A stretch of DNA of 64,000 bases from Desulfobacterales bacterium (GCA_030834695.1 JAUQXK010000088.1:60550-124549), one strand, 5' to 3'. Counted from the stretch's first letter, positions 9,316 to 17,910 are shown. The notes: a model not told the origin generated them from the sequence alone. Translations and numbers: made by a program.

Positions 9316-11603
9316 GATGCAGGCCCTTCGCACTCGGGGTTAAGGCTGAAATAAATCTTTTCGGCCGTGATGGGCAAGTCCCGGATCCTGACCCCCACGG
9401 CGTCCTCGACCGCATTGGCCACGGCCGGCGGCATGGGAATGAGAGCCGGTTCTCCGATCCCCTTGGCTCCGTAAGGTCCCACCGGGTCCTGGGTCTCGAC
9501 GATGATGGGTTCCACCTCGGGCATGTCGGTCGCGGTCACCATCGTGTAGTTTCGCAGGCTGTTGTTTTGAAGCCGGCCGCCCTCATAGACCATGTTTTCA
9601 TACAGCGCCCACCCGGCTCCCTGGGCCACGCCGCCGTAAATCTGCCCCCGGATCCCATTGGGATTGATCGCCCGGCCCACGTCATGGGCCGCGGCGACCC
9701 GCAGCACCCGGATCTGTCCGGTTTCGGTGTTCACCTCCACTTCGACCGCCTGGGCCGCATAGGTGTAGGCGCTGGAGTAGTCCCCATAGAAGTCTTCGTT
9801 CGCGCCCTCGGTGGGCGGATCGTAGGCGACGTAGGCGGTCAGCCCCACGGTCGCCCTGGTTCGTATGGCTGATTTGCAGACGTCCGCCACAGAGATTCCC
9901 TTTCGCTCGCCGCCCCGGACGAAGATCCTGCCCTCCCGGACGTCCAAGTCTTCAGGTGCGGCTTCCAGGAGGGTTGCGGCCAGTTTCAGGAGCTGCTCCC
10001 GCACCTGGAGCGAGGCCAGGTAGGCCGCCTTGCCCGCGACCGTGGTAACCCGGCTCGAATAGGATCCAAAGCAGAAGGGACTGACATCCGTATCAATGGG
10101 CATGACCAGGACATCCTCGGGGCGGATGCCCAGAGTTTCGGCGGCGATCTGGGCCAGGACCGTCCGGGCGCCTTGTCCCATGTCGCTTTCGCCGTGGTAG
10201 AGGACCAGTTTCCCGTCTTCCTGAAACCGCACCATGGAGGAGGAGCCGTCGAAGTTGTTTCCGGCCCGGTTCCCCGATACATGGTTCATGCAGGCCAGGC
10301 CGATTCCTCGCTTGACCGTTCCGTTCGGGTCTGCTTGGGGCTTCCGCCCGCGGGCAATGGCGGCCCTGGCTTTTTCGATGCACTCGGTCAGACCGCAGCT
10401 GCGCACCTTCCACCCGTGAAGCGTCAGATCCCCTTGCCGAACGGCATTCTTCAGCCGAACCTCCACGGGATCCAGCCCCGCCTTTCGGGCGCACACGTCA
10501 ATCATGGACTCCTGGGCAAAATGGGATTGCGCGTTTCCGTATCCTCGAAACCCGCTCGTCGGCGTGGTGTTGGTGTAGGCGAGATAGGAACGCGTCCGAA
10601 CGGATTTGAAACGGTAGAGGCAGTCTGTCCGCAGGGACATGTTCAAGACGATTTTGGGCGCGGCCCAGGAATAGGCTCCGTTATCCGCAACGATCGCGGT
10701 GTCCTTGCAGACCAGGGTGCCGTCTTTCAACATGCCCAGCTTGATCTTGATCTTCGCCGGGACCCGGGGGCGGGACGCGGCGAACTCCTCCGGGCGGGTG
10801 AGCACGAACTTCACCGGCCGCCTCGCCTCCTTTGCCAGCAGGGCCACGATGGGGTGAAAGTTGCGTATCCAGATCTTCCCGCCGAACGCTCCCCCGATGG
10901 CCGGGACTTTGACCGTGATCTGGCTGGGGTTCATGCCCAGGGCTCGGGCGATCTCGGACCTGGCTTGAAAGGCCCCCTGAATTCCCGTCCATATCGTCAA
11001 ACGGTTGTCCGGCTCCCACCTCGCAATGGCTCCAAAGGGTTCCAGGTAGCAGGCCGTAACCCGGGAGGAGGCGAACTCCTCTTCGAACACATAATCGCAC
11101 GCAGCGAAATCCGCATCCACATCGCCCCGTTCGATGACATAGCTTTTCACAAGATTGCCGGGCTTGTCTTCGTGGACGAGCGGGGCCCCTTCCTGTAGGG
11201 CCTCCTGCGGGCTGAAAAGAGCCGGGAGGAGCTCGTACCGCACGTCGATGAGCTTCAGAGCCTCCCTGGCGATCTTGGGGGTCTCGGCCGCCACCGCCGC
11301 CACTTCGTCCCCCGCGTAGCGCACCTTGGTCTCGGCGAAGATGCGTGCATCCGGGACATCCAGGCCGAAAGGCAGCTTCGGGCAATCGACCGCGCTGAGC
11401 ACGGCCTTGACGCCGGGCAGGGCCGCTGCCTTGGACGTGTCGATTTTGAGGATGCGGGCATGCGCGTGCGGGGATCGAAGGATTTTGGCGTGAAGCATGC
11501 CCGGCAATTCAATGTCGTCCAGGTATTGCGCGCGTCCCGTCACCTTGTCCGAGCCCCCCACGGAACGGAAGGCTTTTCCCACCACGGCATATTCTTCCAT
11601 CAT
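9312..11603 (-). CDS. Molybdopterin-binding large subunit, nicotinate/xanthine dehydrogenase family
   Basis: 763 residues from the first of two ATGs at 11603, preceded by GAGGCGGG. It carries the aldehyde oxidase a/b hammerhead domain (residues ~10-120, KVTGRAQYLDDIELPGMLHA) and the molybdopterin-binding domains. These show GGAFGGK, FRGYGNAQ, GESDMGQGARTVLAQI and KGIGEPALIPMPPAV, whose final Glu is the usual base of the active site. Such subunits hydroxylate an aromatic or heterocyclic carbon with water-derived oxygen. In E. barkeri the nicotinate dehydrogenase Mo subunit is split in two; here it is one chain. Assignment to nicotinate rests on the enamidase and reductase-like neighbours upstream. 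Confidence 0.88.
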   Translation of the reverse strand: MMEEYAVVGKAFRSVGGSDKVTGRAQYLDDIELPGMLHAKILRSPHAHARILKIDTSKAAALPGVKAVLSAVDCPKLPFGLDVPDARIFAETKVRYAGDEVAAVAAETPKIAREALKLIDVRYELLPALFSPQEALQEGAPLVHEDKPGNLVKSYVIERGDVDADFAACDYVFEEEFASSRVTACYLEPFGAIARWEPDNRLTIWTGIQGAFQARSEIARALGMNPSQITVKVPAIGGAFGGKIWIRNFHPIVALLAKEARRPVKFVLTRPEEFAASRPRVPAKIKIKLGMLKDGTLVCKDTAIVADNGAYSWAAPKIVLNMSLRTDCLYRFKSVRTRSYLAYTNTTPTSGFRGYGNAQSHFAQESMIDVCARKAGLDPVEVRLKNAVRQGDLTLHGWKVRSCGLTECIEKARAAIARGRKPQADPNGTVKRGIGLACMNHVSGNRAGNNFDGSSSMVRFQEDGKLVLYHGESDMGQGARTVLAQIAAETLGIRPEDVLVMPIDTDVSPFCFGSYSSRVTTVAGKAAYLASLQVREQLLKLAATLLEAAPEDLDVREGRIFVRGGERKGISVADVCKSAIRTRATVGLTAYVAYDPPTEGANEDFYGDYSSAYTYAAQAVEVEVNTETGQIRVLRVAAAHDVGRAINPNGIRGQIYGGVAQGAGWALYENMVYEGGRLQNNSLRNYTMVTATDMPEVEPIIVETQDPVGPYGAKGIGEPALIPMPPAVANAVEDAVGVRIRDLPITAEKIYFSLNPECEGPAS

Positions 11604-11674
11604 CGCCCGCCTCGAACCCAAAGAGAGTTGCACTTGCTTAATGAACGGGAGAACCCTTTCAGACTGGCCGCCCG

Positions 11675-12847
11675 CTACCCTTCAAATTCGATCCGTGCCC
11701 CTGTCTCGGGCGGAGGGGTTTGGAGGCTCCGATCCCGGACAACCAGGCGGCCGTCAATGAGGATCATGGAAATGCCGAGGAGGTTTCCGTCGCCGAGAGA
11801 TTCCAATGGGGTATTGCCGGAAGCTCCTTGAATCCTTCCCAGGATGACCAGATCGGCCGGCTGACCCTCCCGAACAAATCCATTGTCCAGGTTGTGGGCC
11901 GATGCCGCATTGCCCGTGGCCATGCAGACCGCCTCCTCGGGCCGGACGCCCGGCACCGCAGCGACCAGAGCCATGGTCCGGAGCATCCCCCTCGGGACCA
12001 CGCCGGTGCCGCTCGGAGTGTCCGTCCCCAGGATGACCCGGCGGAGCTGGCCCTGTTCCGCGACCTTTTTCATGAACCGCTGGGACAGGCTGTGATTGCC
12101 GCTGTAAACGATTTCAAGGAAATGATCCGACTTCATGAGAATCTGCTCCATGTCCGAGAAGGGCATGGGAATCGGGCCGCCGTTGATGTGGCCGACGATG
12201 TCGGGTTGCAGCTTCAAGACCACCTCGGCTCCGGCCGGGCGGGACACCCCGGACCGGGACACCCCGCCGGAGTGGATTTTCACCTTCAAGCCCAGCTCCC
12301 GGGCCCAACGCACATAGTCCGCCTGCTCGCCGGGGTTCTGCCCGTAGGAGTAGAAGATGAACTTGACGCACTTGCTGCCCGCCGCGGCCACCGCTTCAAA
12401 ATCGGCCCGCTTCATTCCCGGCACGAGCATCATCGTCCCGGCTTCCACCTTCACGCCCGCAGGCCGGTAGCGGTCGTAGCAGGCGCGCGTGAGAAGCGCC
12501 AGGGACCGAAAAAGGTTCGGGTCCGGGTCGTCGATCGGCAGGCCCGGCAGGTGCAGCTCACCCGCAGAGACCATGCAGGTGACCCCGCCATGGAGGTAGT
12601 TGCTGATCCAGTTGGTCGCGTTCTGCACCGGGGTAAAATCCCCGAAACTGGGGTGAACATGGGAATCGATGAGCCCCGGAGTCACCAGGCTGCCGCGTGC
12701 ATCGATCACAATGTCCGCCGCCGTTCGGCCGGTCCCGATTTCCCGGAACCGGCCGTCCTCGATGTAAAGGGAGGTTGCATTGCTCAAGGGCGCCCGGATG
12801 TCTCCGGTCACCAATGCGCCGATGCCATGAATCAGAACGGATTTCAT
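11675..12847 (-). CDS. ena: Enamidase-like amidohydrolase
   Basis: 390 residues of the amidohydrolase superfamily. Metal ligands are visible as HVH (His63, His65), His192 in KIHSGG, His220 in HINGGP and Asp276 in LGTDTPSGTG. The segment from DSHVHPSFGDF through LHGGVTCMVSAGELHLPG, together with RPAGVKV and VCMATGN, matches my recollection of Eubacterium barkeri enamidase. That enzyme opens 6-oxo-1,4,5,6-tetrahydronicotinate to 2-formylglutarate and ammonia. The neighbours are a 6-hydroxynicotinate-reductase-like protein and a molybdenum hydroxylase, the steps before ring opening. In my remembered alignment the bridging metal residue differs (Lys162 region, VKFIFYSYG). A related cyclic enamide or imide substrate is the main alternative. 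Confidence 0.78.
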   Translation of the reverse strand: MKSVLIHGIGALVTGDIRAPLSNATSLYIEDGRFREIGTGRTAADIVIDARGSLVTPGLIDSHVHPSFGDFTPVQNATNWISNYLHGGVTCMVSAGELHLPGLPIDDPDPNLFRSLALLTRACYDRYRPAGVKVEAGTMMLVPGMKRADFEAVAAAGSKCVKFIFYSYGQNPGEQADYVRWARELGLKVKIHSGGVSRSGVSRPAGAEVVLKLQPDIVGHINGGPIPMPFSDMEQILMKSDHFLEIVYSGNHSLSQRFMKKVAEQGQLRRVILGTDTPSGTGVVPRGMLRTMALVAAVPGVRPEEAVCMATGNAASAHNLDNGFVREGQPADLVILGRIQGASGNTPLESLGDGNLLGISMILIDGRLVVRDRSLQTPPPETGARIEFEG

Positions 12848-12868
12848 GAGACACCTCTTTCTGCCGGC

Positions 12869-14404
12869 TCAGTCATCCCATTTCCGAACTAGCCAGGTCT
12901 TTTGAATGTCCTCCAGGAGCGTGAGGTTCTGCTGATGGCCGCCCAGCCGGATGTACGTTTCTTTGGCCATGGTGTATTCAATGGGTGCCACCACGGCCGG
13001 CGCGGGGGTCCACGAGAAGGGCCGCCAGCGCATGGGGCCCACATCCACCATGAAGTTGATGCCCCCGCCCGGAAGCACAAAAGCGCTCACCCCGCCGATG
13101 GAAAGCCTCACGTCCCCGCCGTGAACCGCACGGTTGAGCTGGATGGGGTTCCCGGTAACGCCGGATCTGGCGCTGCCTCCGCACCCGCCCATGTAGACCG
13201 CCGAGGTCATCGACGGCTCTTTGTTTTCGGCGATCAAGTCCCGGATGGCCGCCACGTCTTCCGGAAGCGCGAGACGATGAAAGCGTTTTTTTTCATCCGC
13301 TTCCAGCAATGCCGCATGCTTTCCGGTGACCTCCAGCACCAGGATCTTCAGGCCCGGACGGATTTTTTCGGGTTCGACGATTTCAAAGGCCTCGGCCGGA
13401 TCGGTCACATCGGATCCTCCCCAGCCGTCTCCGGGGTATCCGAAGTAGCGGCCCGGCGAGCCGTATTTCCCGCGCGGTTTGATCCCGCGCCAGTCGAATC
13501 CGAAGACATGGCCGACGTGGCTTTCAGAGAAGAGCCCGGTGATGTCGGAGTCCAGGATGATGATCTCATCGGCCAAGGTGTACAACTGGGGTCCGAACAT
13601 GCCCATGATGGCGGCGCCGCAGGCGATCTTCATGTCTTCCGATTCCCGGCCGTTGATGATGGGCGGCCGACCGACCTGGACCTGGAGCTTTGCACCGCCT
13701 TCCACGCTGAGTTCAGCCGGTTCGTTGTTGGCGAGCGCCACGATCAGGCGCGTGGCCTTGAGACGATGCCGGCTCTTCATCACATTGATCCCGCCCAGGC
13801 TGATCATCTTGGACCCGTACTGTTCGGTGGTCACATGGCCCACCGCTGCGCCTCGGTATGTCACGGCAGCCGTTTCCTCGCCGATGGCGCGATCCGTGTC
13901 GATCTTCAGCAGCATGCTCGAATAGGTGAGGGGCGACTCGGTGACCACGGTGACGACGTCCACGTCCTGCACCCTCGTCTGAGCGGCCAACGGAGCGGGT
14001 TTGTAGTCCGGATAGGTTCCCCCGGCGCCGATGGCGGTGATCAGGGGCCGGTTCATGAGGGCATTGTGGCAAAGCGCTTCCGGATCTATTTGCGGGGGCA
14101 TCACCAGCGGCCGCGCAGGGATGATGGCTCCGTCCGTATTCCGGTATCGTTGACAGGCTCCAAGGAAGCCTTCCGGAACATCGCAACCCACGGGGCAATG
14201 ATCACAAACCATTGCTTTTCCCCGAAGGGCTCCGGGAGCCGGACGGGAAATCGCTTGCACCGGGCAAACCGAGACGCACAGCCCGCAGCGAACGCACCCG
14301 TTGCCGAAAACGGGGAAATCCTTTTCCCCGACGGCAATGACTCCCAGCGGACACTCCCGGCCGCACACGCCGCACTGAGTGCACGTTTCTTGATCAACCA
14401 TCAT
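12869..14404 (-). CDS. hnr: 6-hydroxynicotinate-reductase-like iron-sulfur protein
   Basis: 511 residues from the ATG at 14404 (GAGGGG seven to eight bases upstream; a GTG three codons earlier is worse placed). The N-terminus is a two-cluster ferredoxin: CTQCGVCGRECP (Cys8-18) and CVRCGLCVSVCP (Cys37-47). A further cysteine group, CDHCPVGC and Cys84, follows within residues 67-84. The remaining 420 residues form a domain I know only from 6-hydroxynicotinate reductase annotations. The E. barkeri enzyme reduces 6-hydroxynicotinate to the tetrahydro compound with ferredoxin. The downstream enamidase-like gene supports this reaction order. The gene follows the regulator after 12 bases, so the two are probably cotranscribed. 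Oxygen-sensitive and cytoplasmic by family. Confidence 0.72.
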   Translation of the reverse strand: MMVDQETCTQCGVCGRECPLGVIAVGEKDFPVFGNGCVRCGLCVSVCPVQAISRPAPGALRGKAMVCDHCPVGCDVPEGFLGACQRYRNTDGAIIPARPLVMPPQIDPEALCHNALMNRPLITAIGAGGTYPDYKPAPLAAQTRVQDVDVVTVVTESPLTYSSMLLKIDTDRAIGEETAAVTYRGAAVGHVTTEQYGSKMISLGGINVMKSRHRLKATRLIVALANNEPAELSVEGGAKLQVQVGRPPIINGRESEDMKIACGAAIMGMFGPQLYTLADEIIILDSDITGLFSESHVGHVFGFDWRGIKPRGKYGSPGRYFGYPGDGWGGSDVTDPAEAFEIVEPEKIRPGLKILVLEVTGKHAALLEADEKKRFHRLALPEDVAAIRDLIAENKEPSMTSAVYMGGCGGSARSGVTGNPIQLNRAVHGGDVRLSIGGVSAFVLPGGGINFMVDVGPMRWRPFSWTPAPAVVAPIEYTMAKETYIRLGGHQQNLTLLEDIQKTWLVRKWDD

Positions 14405-14416
14405 GGGCTTCACCCC

Positions 14417-15217
14417 TCAGACCATTCGAATCCTCTCCCAGTTTTTGCCATAAGCCTTTTGGATTTGTTTGGGAAAGGCCTCTTCAATTTTGATGATGTA
14501 GATCTCGTGAATCACGAAATCCTTAAAGAGGTTGACGAGGCCGGCGTTCTCGGTCCAAACCCCGTGTCCGTCACCGCCCGGCGTGAAGCTGGCAATGACG
14601 GCCTTGCTGCTGTCCGAAGCCAGGACAAACCGCCGCTCCCGTCGTTCTCTGAAGGGATAGTCGGAGGGCCGGTGGAAATAGATCGTTCCCCGGTCAAAGG
14701 TCGTGTTGCCGTAACTCACCAGGTGGAGATCGACGCCCCGCTTCGCCGCCTCCGACAAAGACGCGCGGATCGGCCGCAGATCCTGCGGCCAGGCGGCCAG
14801 GTAAACCTTTTCCGCGCACTGGTTGATCATGGAGCGGGCCTTGCGCATGACGTCATCGCGGCCGGTCGTGTTCCAGGCCACGATGTCATTTTTTCTGGTT
14901 CCGTTTCGGAGGGTCTTGAGGGAACTCTCCAGCGCGGCGAGAGAGGCGCCGAATTCGTCCCGGATGTCGGCCAGTATCTCCTCCGGCGGCCGGGGCACAT
15001 ACCTCACCGGGCGGGTATCCGCTCCGATGACAAAGCCTCTTTCCAAGAGCCGGTTCAGGACACTGTAAATCTTGGAGGAGGGAATGCCGGCGCTCTTGCT
15101 CAACTGATACCCGGTAACGTATTCTTGTTCGAGAAGAGAAATGTAGGCCCTGACTTCCTGGGCGGAAATCCCCATCCGGAGGAACTCCTGAATGATCTGG
15201 TCCTTGTGATTCTTCAT
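14417..15217 (-). CDS. TrmB-family transcriptional regulator
   Basis: 266 residues from the ATG at 15217; a TTG six codons earlier is possible but sits almost on the likely transcription start. Residues ~10-75 form a winged helix (LRMGISAQEVRAYISLL, GIPSSKIYSVLNRLLERGF) typical of TrmB, followed by a short coiled coil. A C-terminal phospholipase-D-like effector domain (VYLAAWPQDLRPIRASL, GVDLHLVSYG) ends with a 50-residue tail. TrmB proteins bind small effectors and control catabolic or transport genes. Being first in the operon, this one probably autoregulates and responds to the substrate of the block. Effector identity is unknown. Confidence 0.85.
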   Translation of the reverse strand: MKNHKDQIIQEFLRMGISAQEVRAYISLLEQEYVTGYQLSKSAGIPSSKIYSVLNRLLERGFVIGADTRPVRYVPRPPEEILADIRDEFGASLAALESSLKTLRNGTRKNDIVAWNTTGRDDVMRKARSMINQCAEKVYLAAWPQDLRPIRASLSEAAKRGVDLHLVSYGNTTFDRGTIYFHRPSDYPFRERRERRFVLASDSSKAVIASFTPGGDGHGVWTENAGLVNLFKDFVIHEIYIIKIEEAFPKQIQKAYGKNWERIRMV

Positions 15218-15238
15218 GGATAACGAGGGTTTCAAAGT

Positions 15239-15267
15239 TGCCTACCAAAGGGAGATAATAATGTCAA
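15239..15267 (-). promoter_or_regulatory. Probable sigma-70 promoter of the nicotinate-type operon
   Basis: Read on the minus strand, TTGACA (15267-15262) is followed after 17 bases by TAGGCA (15244-15239). The -35 is perfect and the -10 is poor, as expected for an activated or derepressed promoter. It lies about 25 bases before the regulator ATG and is the only such signal I see ahead of the block. Confidence 0.45.
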
Positions 15268-15569
15268 CTTTTTTAAAAACCGAAACCCGCTGTACCGCCG
15301 CCGGGCCGGAGGCGACCTTCGGCAACGCACGCACGCCTGACCTGGCTTGGCTGGCCGGATCTTTAATCGATCACCCCGTGAACATTTACTTCACATGAGC
15401 ACTTCGTCAACTGGGGATCAACTCATCAAAATAGGGCGAGGCCGCAACTGGAGCCCTCCGAACACTCCGCCGATCGAGCCTTTTTGGGTAATCTTGGTTC
15501 AAGCTCCCGTGAAAGACTCTATGGTTAGATCTCGTGGCGGAATCGAATCTCCTGAGCGGCGAATAGTAG
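15268..15569. other. Intergenic stretch with no recognised feature
   Basis: Lies between the operon promoter and a small permease remnant. Short open frames here lack ribosome binding sites and resemble nothing known to me. Confidence 0.4.
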
Positions 15570-15725
15570 TTTTACCGGGGGAAGAAGTGCCATTTGATTG
15601 GAGACGGACTCGCTGCAACTGGATGTCGCAGCCGATTCAATGATTTTGTGCGCATCGGCACCCCCCTCGCCGTCATGATGTCACTGGCCTTGGCGGGAAT
15701 CCTGCCGCAAATCTACGGCCTGTGA
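15570..15725 (+). pseudogene. Possible C-terminal remnant of an ion/anion permease
   Basis: A plus-strand frame open from 15570 to TGA at 15723-15725 ends with FNDFVRIGTPLAVMMSLAL then AGILPQIYGL. This resembles the last helix of SLC13/divalent-anion permeases (the DF-x-R-I-G-x-P-L pattern). There is no start codon with a ribosome site and only about 50 residues remain. I read it as a decayed transporter gene next to the present MFS gene. The match is from memory and short, so confidence is low. Confidence 0.3.
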
Positions 15726-15788
15726 AAAATCGCGATGGCGCGTCGTTGTCAAAACATGGACTGGCTGCCCGGGTGTGGGACGAGTTGG

Positions 15789-16970
15789 TCAGTGGCAGCG
15801 GCGCAGGGATGCCAGGAAGGCGCAGAGGCTGACCAGCGTGAGACCCGAAATCGTCAAGTAGAGGGTCAAGAGGTTGAACTGGGCCAGGATGGTGGTGGCC
15901 ATCATCGGGCCGAGGGCGTTTCCCACAAATCGGCCCGAATTGAGAAAGCCGAGAGTGGTTCCGCTCCCGCCTTCACCGGCAAAGGCCGAGATGACCAGGG
16001 GGATGACGGCTGCAATCAAGCCGGTCTGGAGCACTCGGATCAGGGTGAAGGTGTAGATGCCGGTGCTGAAATAAAGCAGGCTCTGCAGCGCGATGGCCGA
16101 TAGGCCTGCGACGGCGATGAGACGCGCCAGGCCCAGCCGAGAAGCCAAACTGACCAGGAAGTGATTACCGACAATTGCCGTGGTCATGTACGCCATCATG
16201 ATGCTTCCGGCCGTGGTGATCGCCGCCTGTTCCGTGAGCTGGAACCCTTCCAGAATGTGCGGCAGGATGCTGGGCAGAAACATGAGTTGGATCGTCCCGA
16301 CGATGATGAGCCCCCACCCCCACAGGATTCGACGGGATAGTGGCTTGCCTGGTTCAGGCTTTTTGAGCTGTAAGGGGATGTCCCGAACGTACCGGTGACA
16401 ATAGACCAGCGAGAAAAACACTACGATAACGGCAATGATAAACGGAGAGTGGTAGCCGAATAGCGCGACGGCGTAAGCTCCCAGAGGCGGACCGATGAGC
16501 TGCCCCGCCGTCATGGAGTTTTGGAAAAGGCTCAGGAATTTTGGGAGTTGGCCTTTCGGGGCGGAGGCGACGACCAGCACGAGCCCGATGGTTGAAATCG
16601 CGCCGAGTGCTCCCTGGATCATTCTGAGAGCCAGCAGCAGGGGCAGGTTTTCAATGAATCCCATAATGAAAAACAGGACGCCGTTGCACAAAATACCGCC
16701 CTCAAAAAGCAGCTTCGGCCGAACCCGCGAAGTGAGACTTCCCCAGAACGGGGCCGCAAGTGCGGCGACCAAAGAGGTGGCCCCCATGATCATGCCGATC
16801 CACAGCATCGTCTCGCTTTCGCTGTAAGCACTCACCCTCAGGATATAAAAGGGCATGAAGGACATGATACAGTTGAACGAAAAGGCGATCCCGAACTGAG
16901 AGACGGCAATAAAGTAGATCCCCTTGGCGGCGTCTTGTCCCGATGCGCCGGGTGCAGGCGGCGTTTCCAT
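15789..16970 (-). CDS. Major facilitator superfamily transporter
   Basis: 393 residues from the ATG at 16970 (METPPAPGASG); the frame extends upstream but that part is Arg/Cys-rich and not protein-like. About twelve hydrophobic segments are visible. The loop between segments 2 and 3 reads GSLTSRVRPKLLFEGG, the MFS A-motif position in altered form. A central charged loop (RYVRDIPLQLKKPEPG) splits the two halves. Drug-efflux-type sequence (PPLGAYAVALFGY, SGRFVGNALGPMMA) suggests the DHA1-like group. It is an inner-membrane secondary transporter of unknown substrate. It could export an intermediate of the neighbouring pathway, but it is separated from that block by a 550-bp gap and a different promoter. 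Confidence 0.82.
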   Translation of the reverse strand: METPPAPGASGQDAAKGIYFIAVSQFGIAFSFNCIMSFMPFYILRVSAYSESETMLWIGMIMGATSLVAALAAPFWGSLTSRVRPKLLFEGGILCNGVLFFIMGFIENLPLLLALRMIQGALGAISTIGLVLVVASAPKGQLPKFLSLFQNSMTAGQLIGPPLGAYAVALFGYHSPFIIAVIVVFFSLVYCHRYVRDIPLQLKKPEPGKPLSRRILWGWGLIIVGTIQLMFLPSILPHILEGFQLTEQAAITTAGSIMMAYMTTAIVGNHFLVSLASRLGLARLIAVAGLSAIALQSLLYFSTGIYTFTLIRVLQTGLIAAVIPLVISAFAGEGGSGTTLGFLNSGRFVGNALGPMMATTILAQFNLLTLYLTISGLTLVSLCAFLASLRRCH

Positions 16971-17112
16971 ACGATCAGAACTTTGGCGGTTTGCGCGGAA
17001 CGCGAAGCCGAAGCGGTGCAAGCCGGTTTTGCGATTCGGCACGGACGGAACGCAGCAACGCGATGACATCGCAGCTCGTCGGCGTGTCAACCCGACGCAG
17101 CTTTTTCTCGTA

Positions 17113-17910
17113 TCAGTTGGCGAATAAGCCCGCTCGGTACCCCTTGAGATAATTCATGCAGTAGGAATCCTTCCCCGCCAGCATTTCGGCGGTGGTGATG
17201 CATCCCATCATGCGTTTGTCCAGCGGGTTGATGATGGCGCCGTCCAGCCCTTTGCTGATCGCCATCACCATGAAGGTCTGGTTGATGAACTTGCGCTCGG
17301 GCAGCCCGAAGGAGATGTTCGAAAGCCCGCACATCGTGTGAACCCCCTTGAAGGTCTTCACGATGCGTTCGATGGCCTGGAGGAACTCGACCCCGAAGGC
17401 ATTGTTGGTCGAAACCGGCTGAACCAGCGGATCGACGTAGATATCCTCTATCGGTATGTTGCTTTTAACCAGCCCGTTGATGAGTTTGTCGGCGATCGAG
17501 ATCCGCTGATCGGCGGTCTCGGGCATCCCCTCGTCGCTCATGCACAACGCGACCACCTTGCTCTTCGTCCCTGCGACCACCGGCAGGAGCTTTTCGTACC
17601 GGTCCTTTTCGAGCGAAATGGAATTGATCATGGCCGTGCCCTTGTGAATCGACAAGGCCATTTCGATCGCCTTCGGATCGGGGCTGTCGATGCAGCAGGG
17701 TGCTTCGACGGCTCCCTGGACGTTGGCCACTAACCATTTCAAGAGTTCTGGCTCTTTGCCGACAAAGACTCCGGCATTGACATCGATGTAATGGGCGCCG
17801 TGTTCCTTTTGATCCTTCGCCAGCTTGGCGACTCCCGCAGCGTCCTGCTTTTCGATGATCTCCCGGACCGTCTTACGGCTGGCGTTGATGAGCTCTCCAA
17901 CGATAATCAT
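17113..17910 (-). CDS. acsE: Methyltetrahydrofolate:corrinoid methyltransferase (AcsE family)
   Basis: 265 residues from the ATG at 17910 with GGGAGGACATGC directly upstream. The pterin-binding TIM barrel is recognisable by GELINASRK, YIDVNAG, CIDSPDP (Asp75), INSISLEKDR (Asn96), YVDPLVQPVST (Asp160) and CGLSNISFGLP (Asn198). These positions match, as I recall, the folate-binding residues of the Moorella thermoacetica enzyme almost exactly. It transfers the methyl group of methyl-tetrahydrofolate to a corrinoid protein in the carbonyl branch of the acetyl-CoA pathway, or to another corrinoid partner. No corrinoid protein or CO dehydrogenase gene is in the window, so its partner is encoded elsewhere. 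Confidence 0.88.
   Translation of the reverse strand: MIIVGELINASRKTVREIIEKQDAAGVAKLAKDQKEHGAHYIDVNAGVFVGKEPELLKWLVANVQGAVEAPCCIDSPDPKAIEMALSIHKGTAMINSISLEKDRYEKLLPVVAGTKSKVVALCMSDEGMPETADQRISIADKLINGLVKSNIPIEDIYVDPLVQPVSTNNAFGVEFLQAIERIVKTFKGVHTMCGLSNISFGLPERKFINQTFMVMAISKGLDGAIINPLDKRMMGCITTAEMLAGKDSYCMNYLKGYRAGLFAN

Noticed and set aside
12902..15223. A 773-codon plus-strand open frame opposite the hnr-like gene and the regulator
   Set aside because: Antisense shadow of GC-rich genes; composition is His/Gly/Arg-rich with no domain, and the minus strand is clearly coding. The same applies to long antisense frames at 28677-30944, 44199-46040 and 50853-52424.
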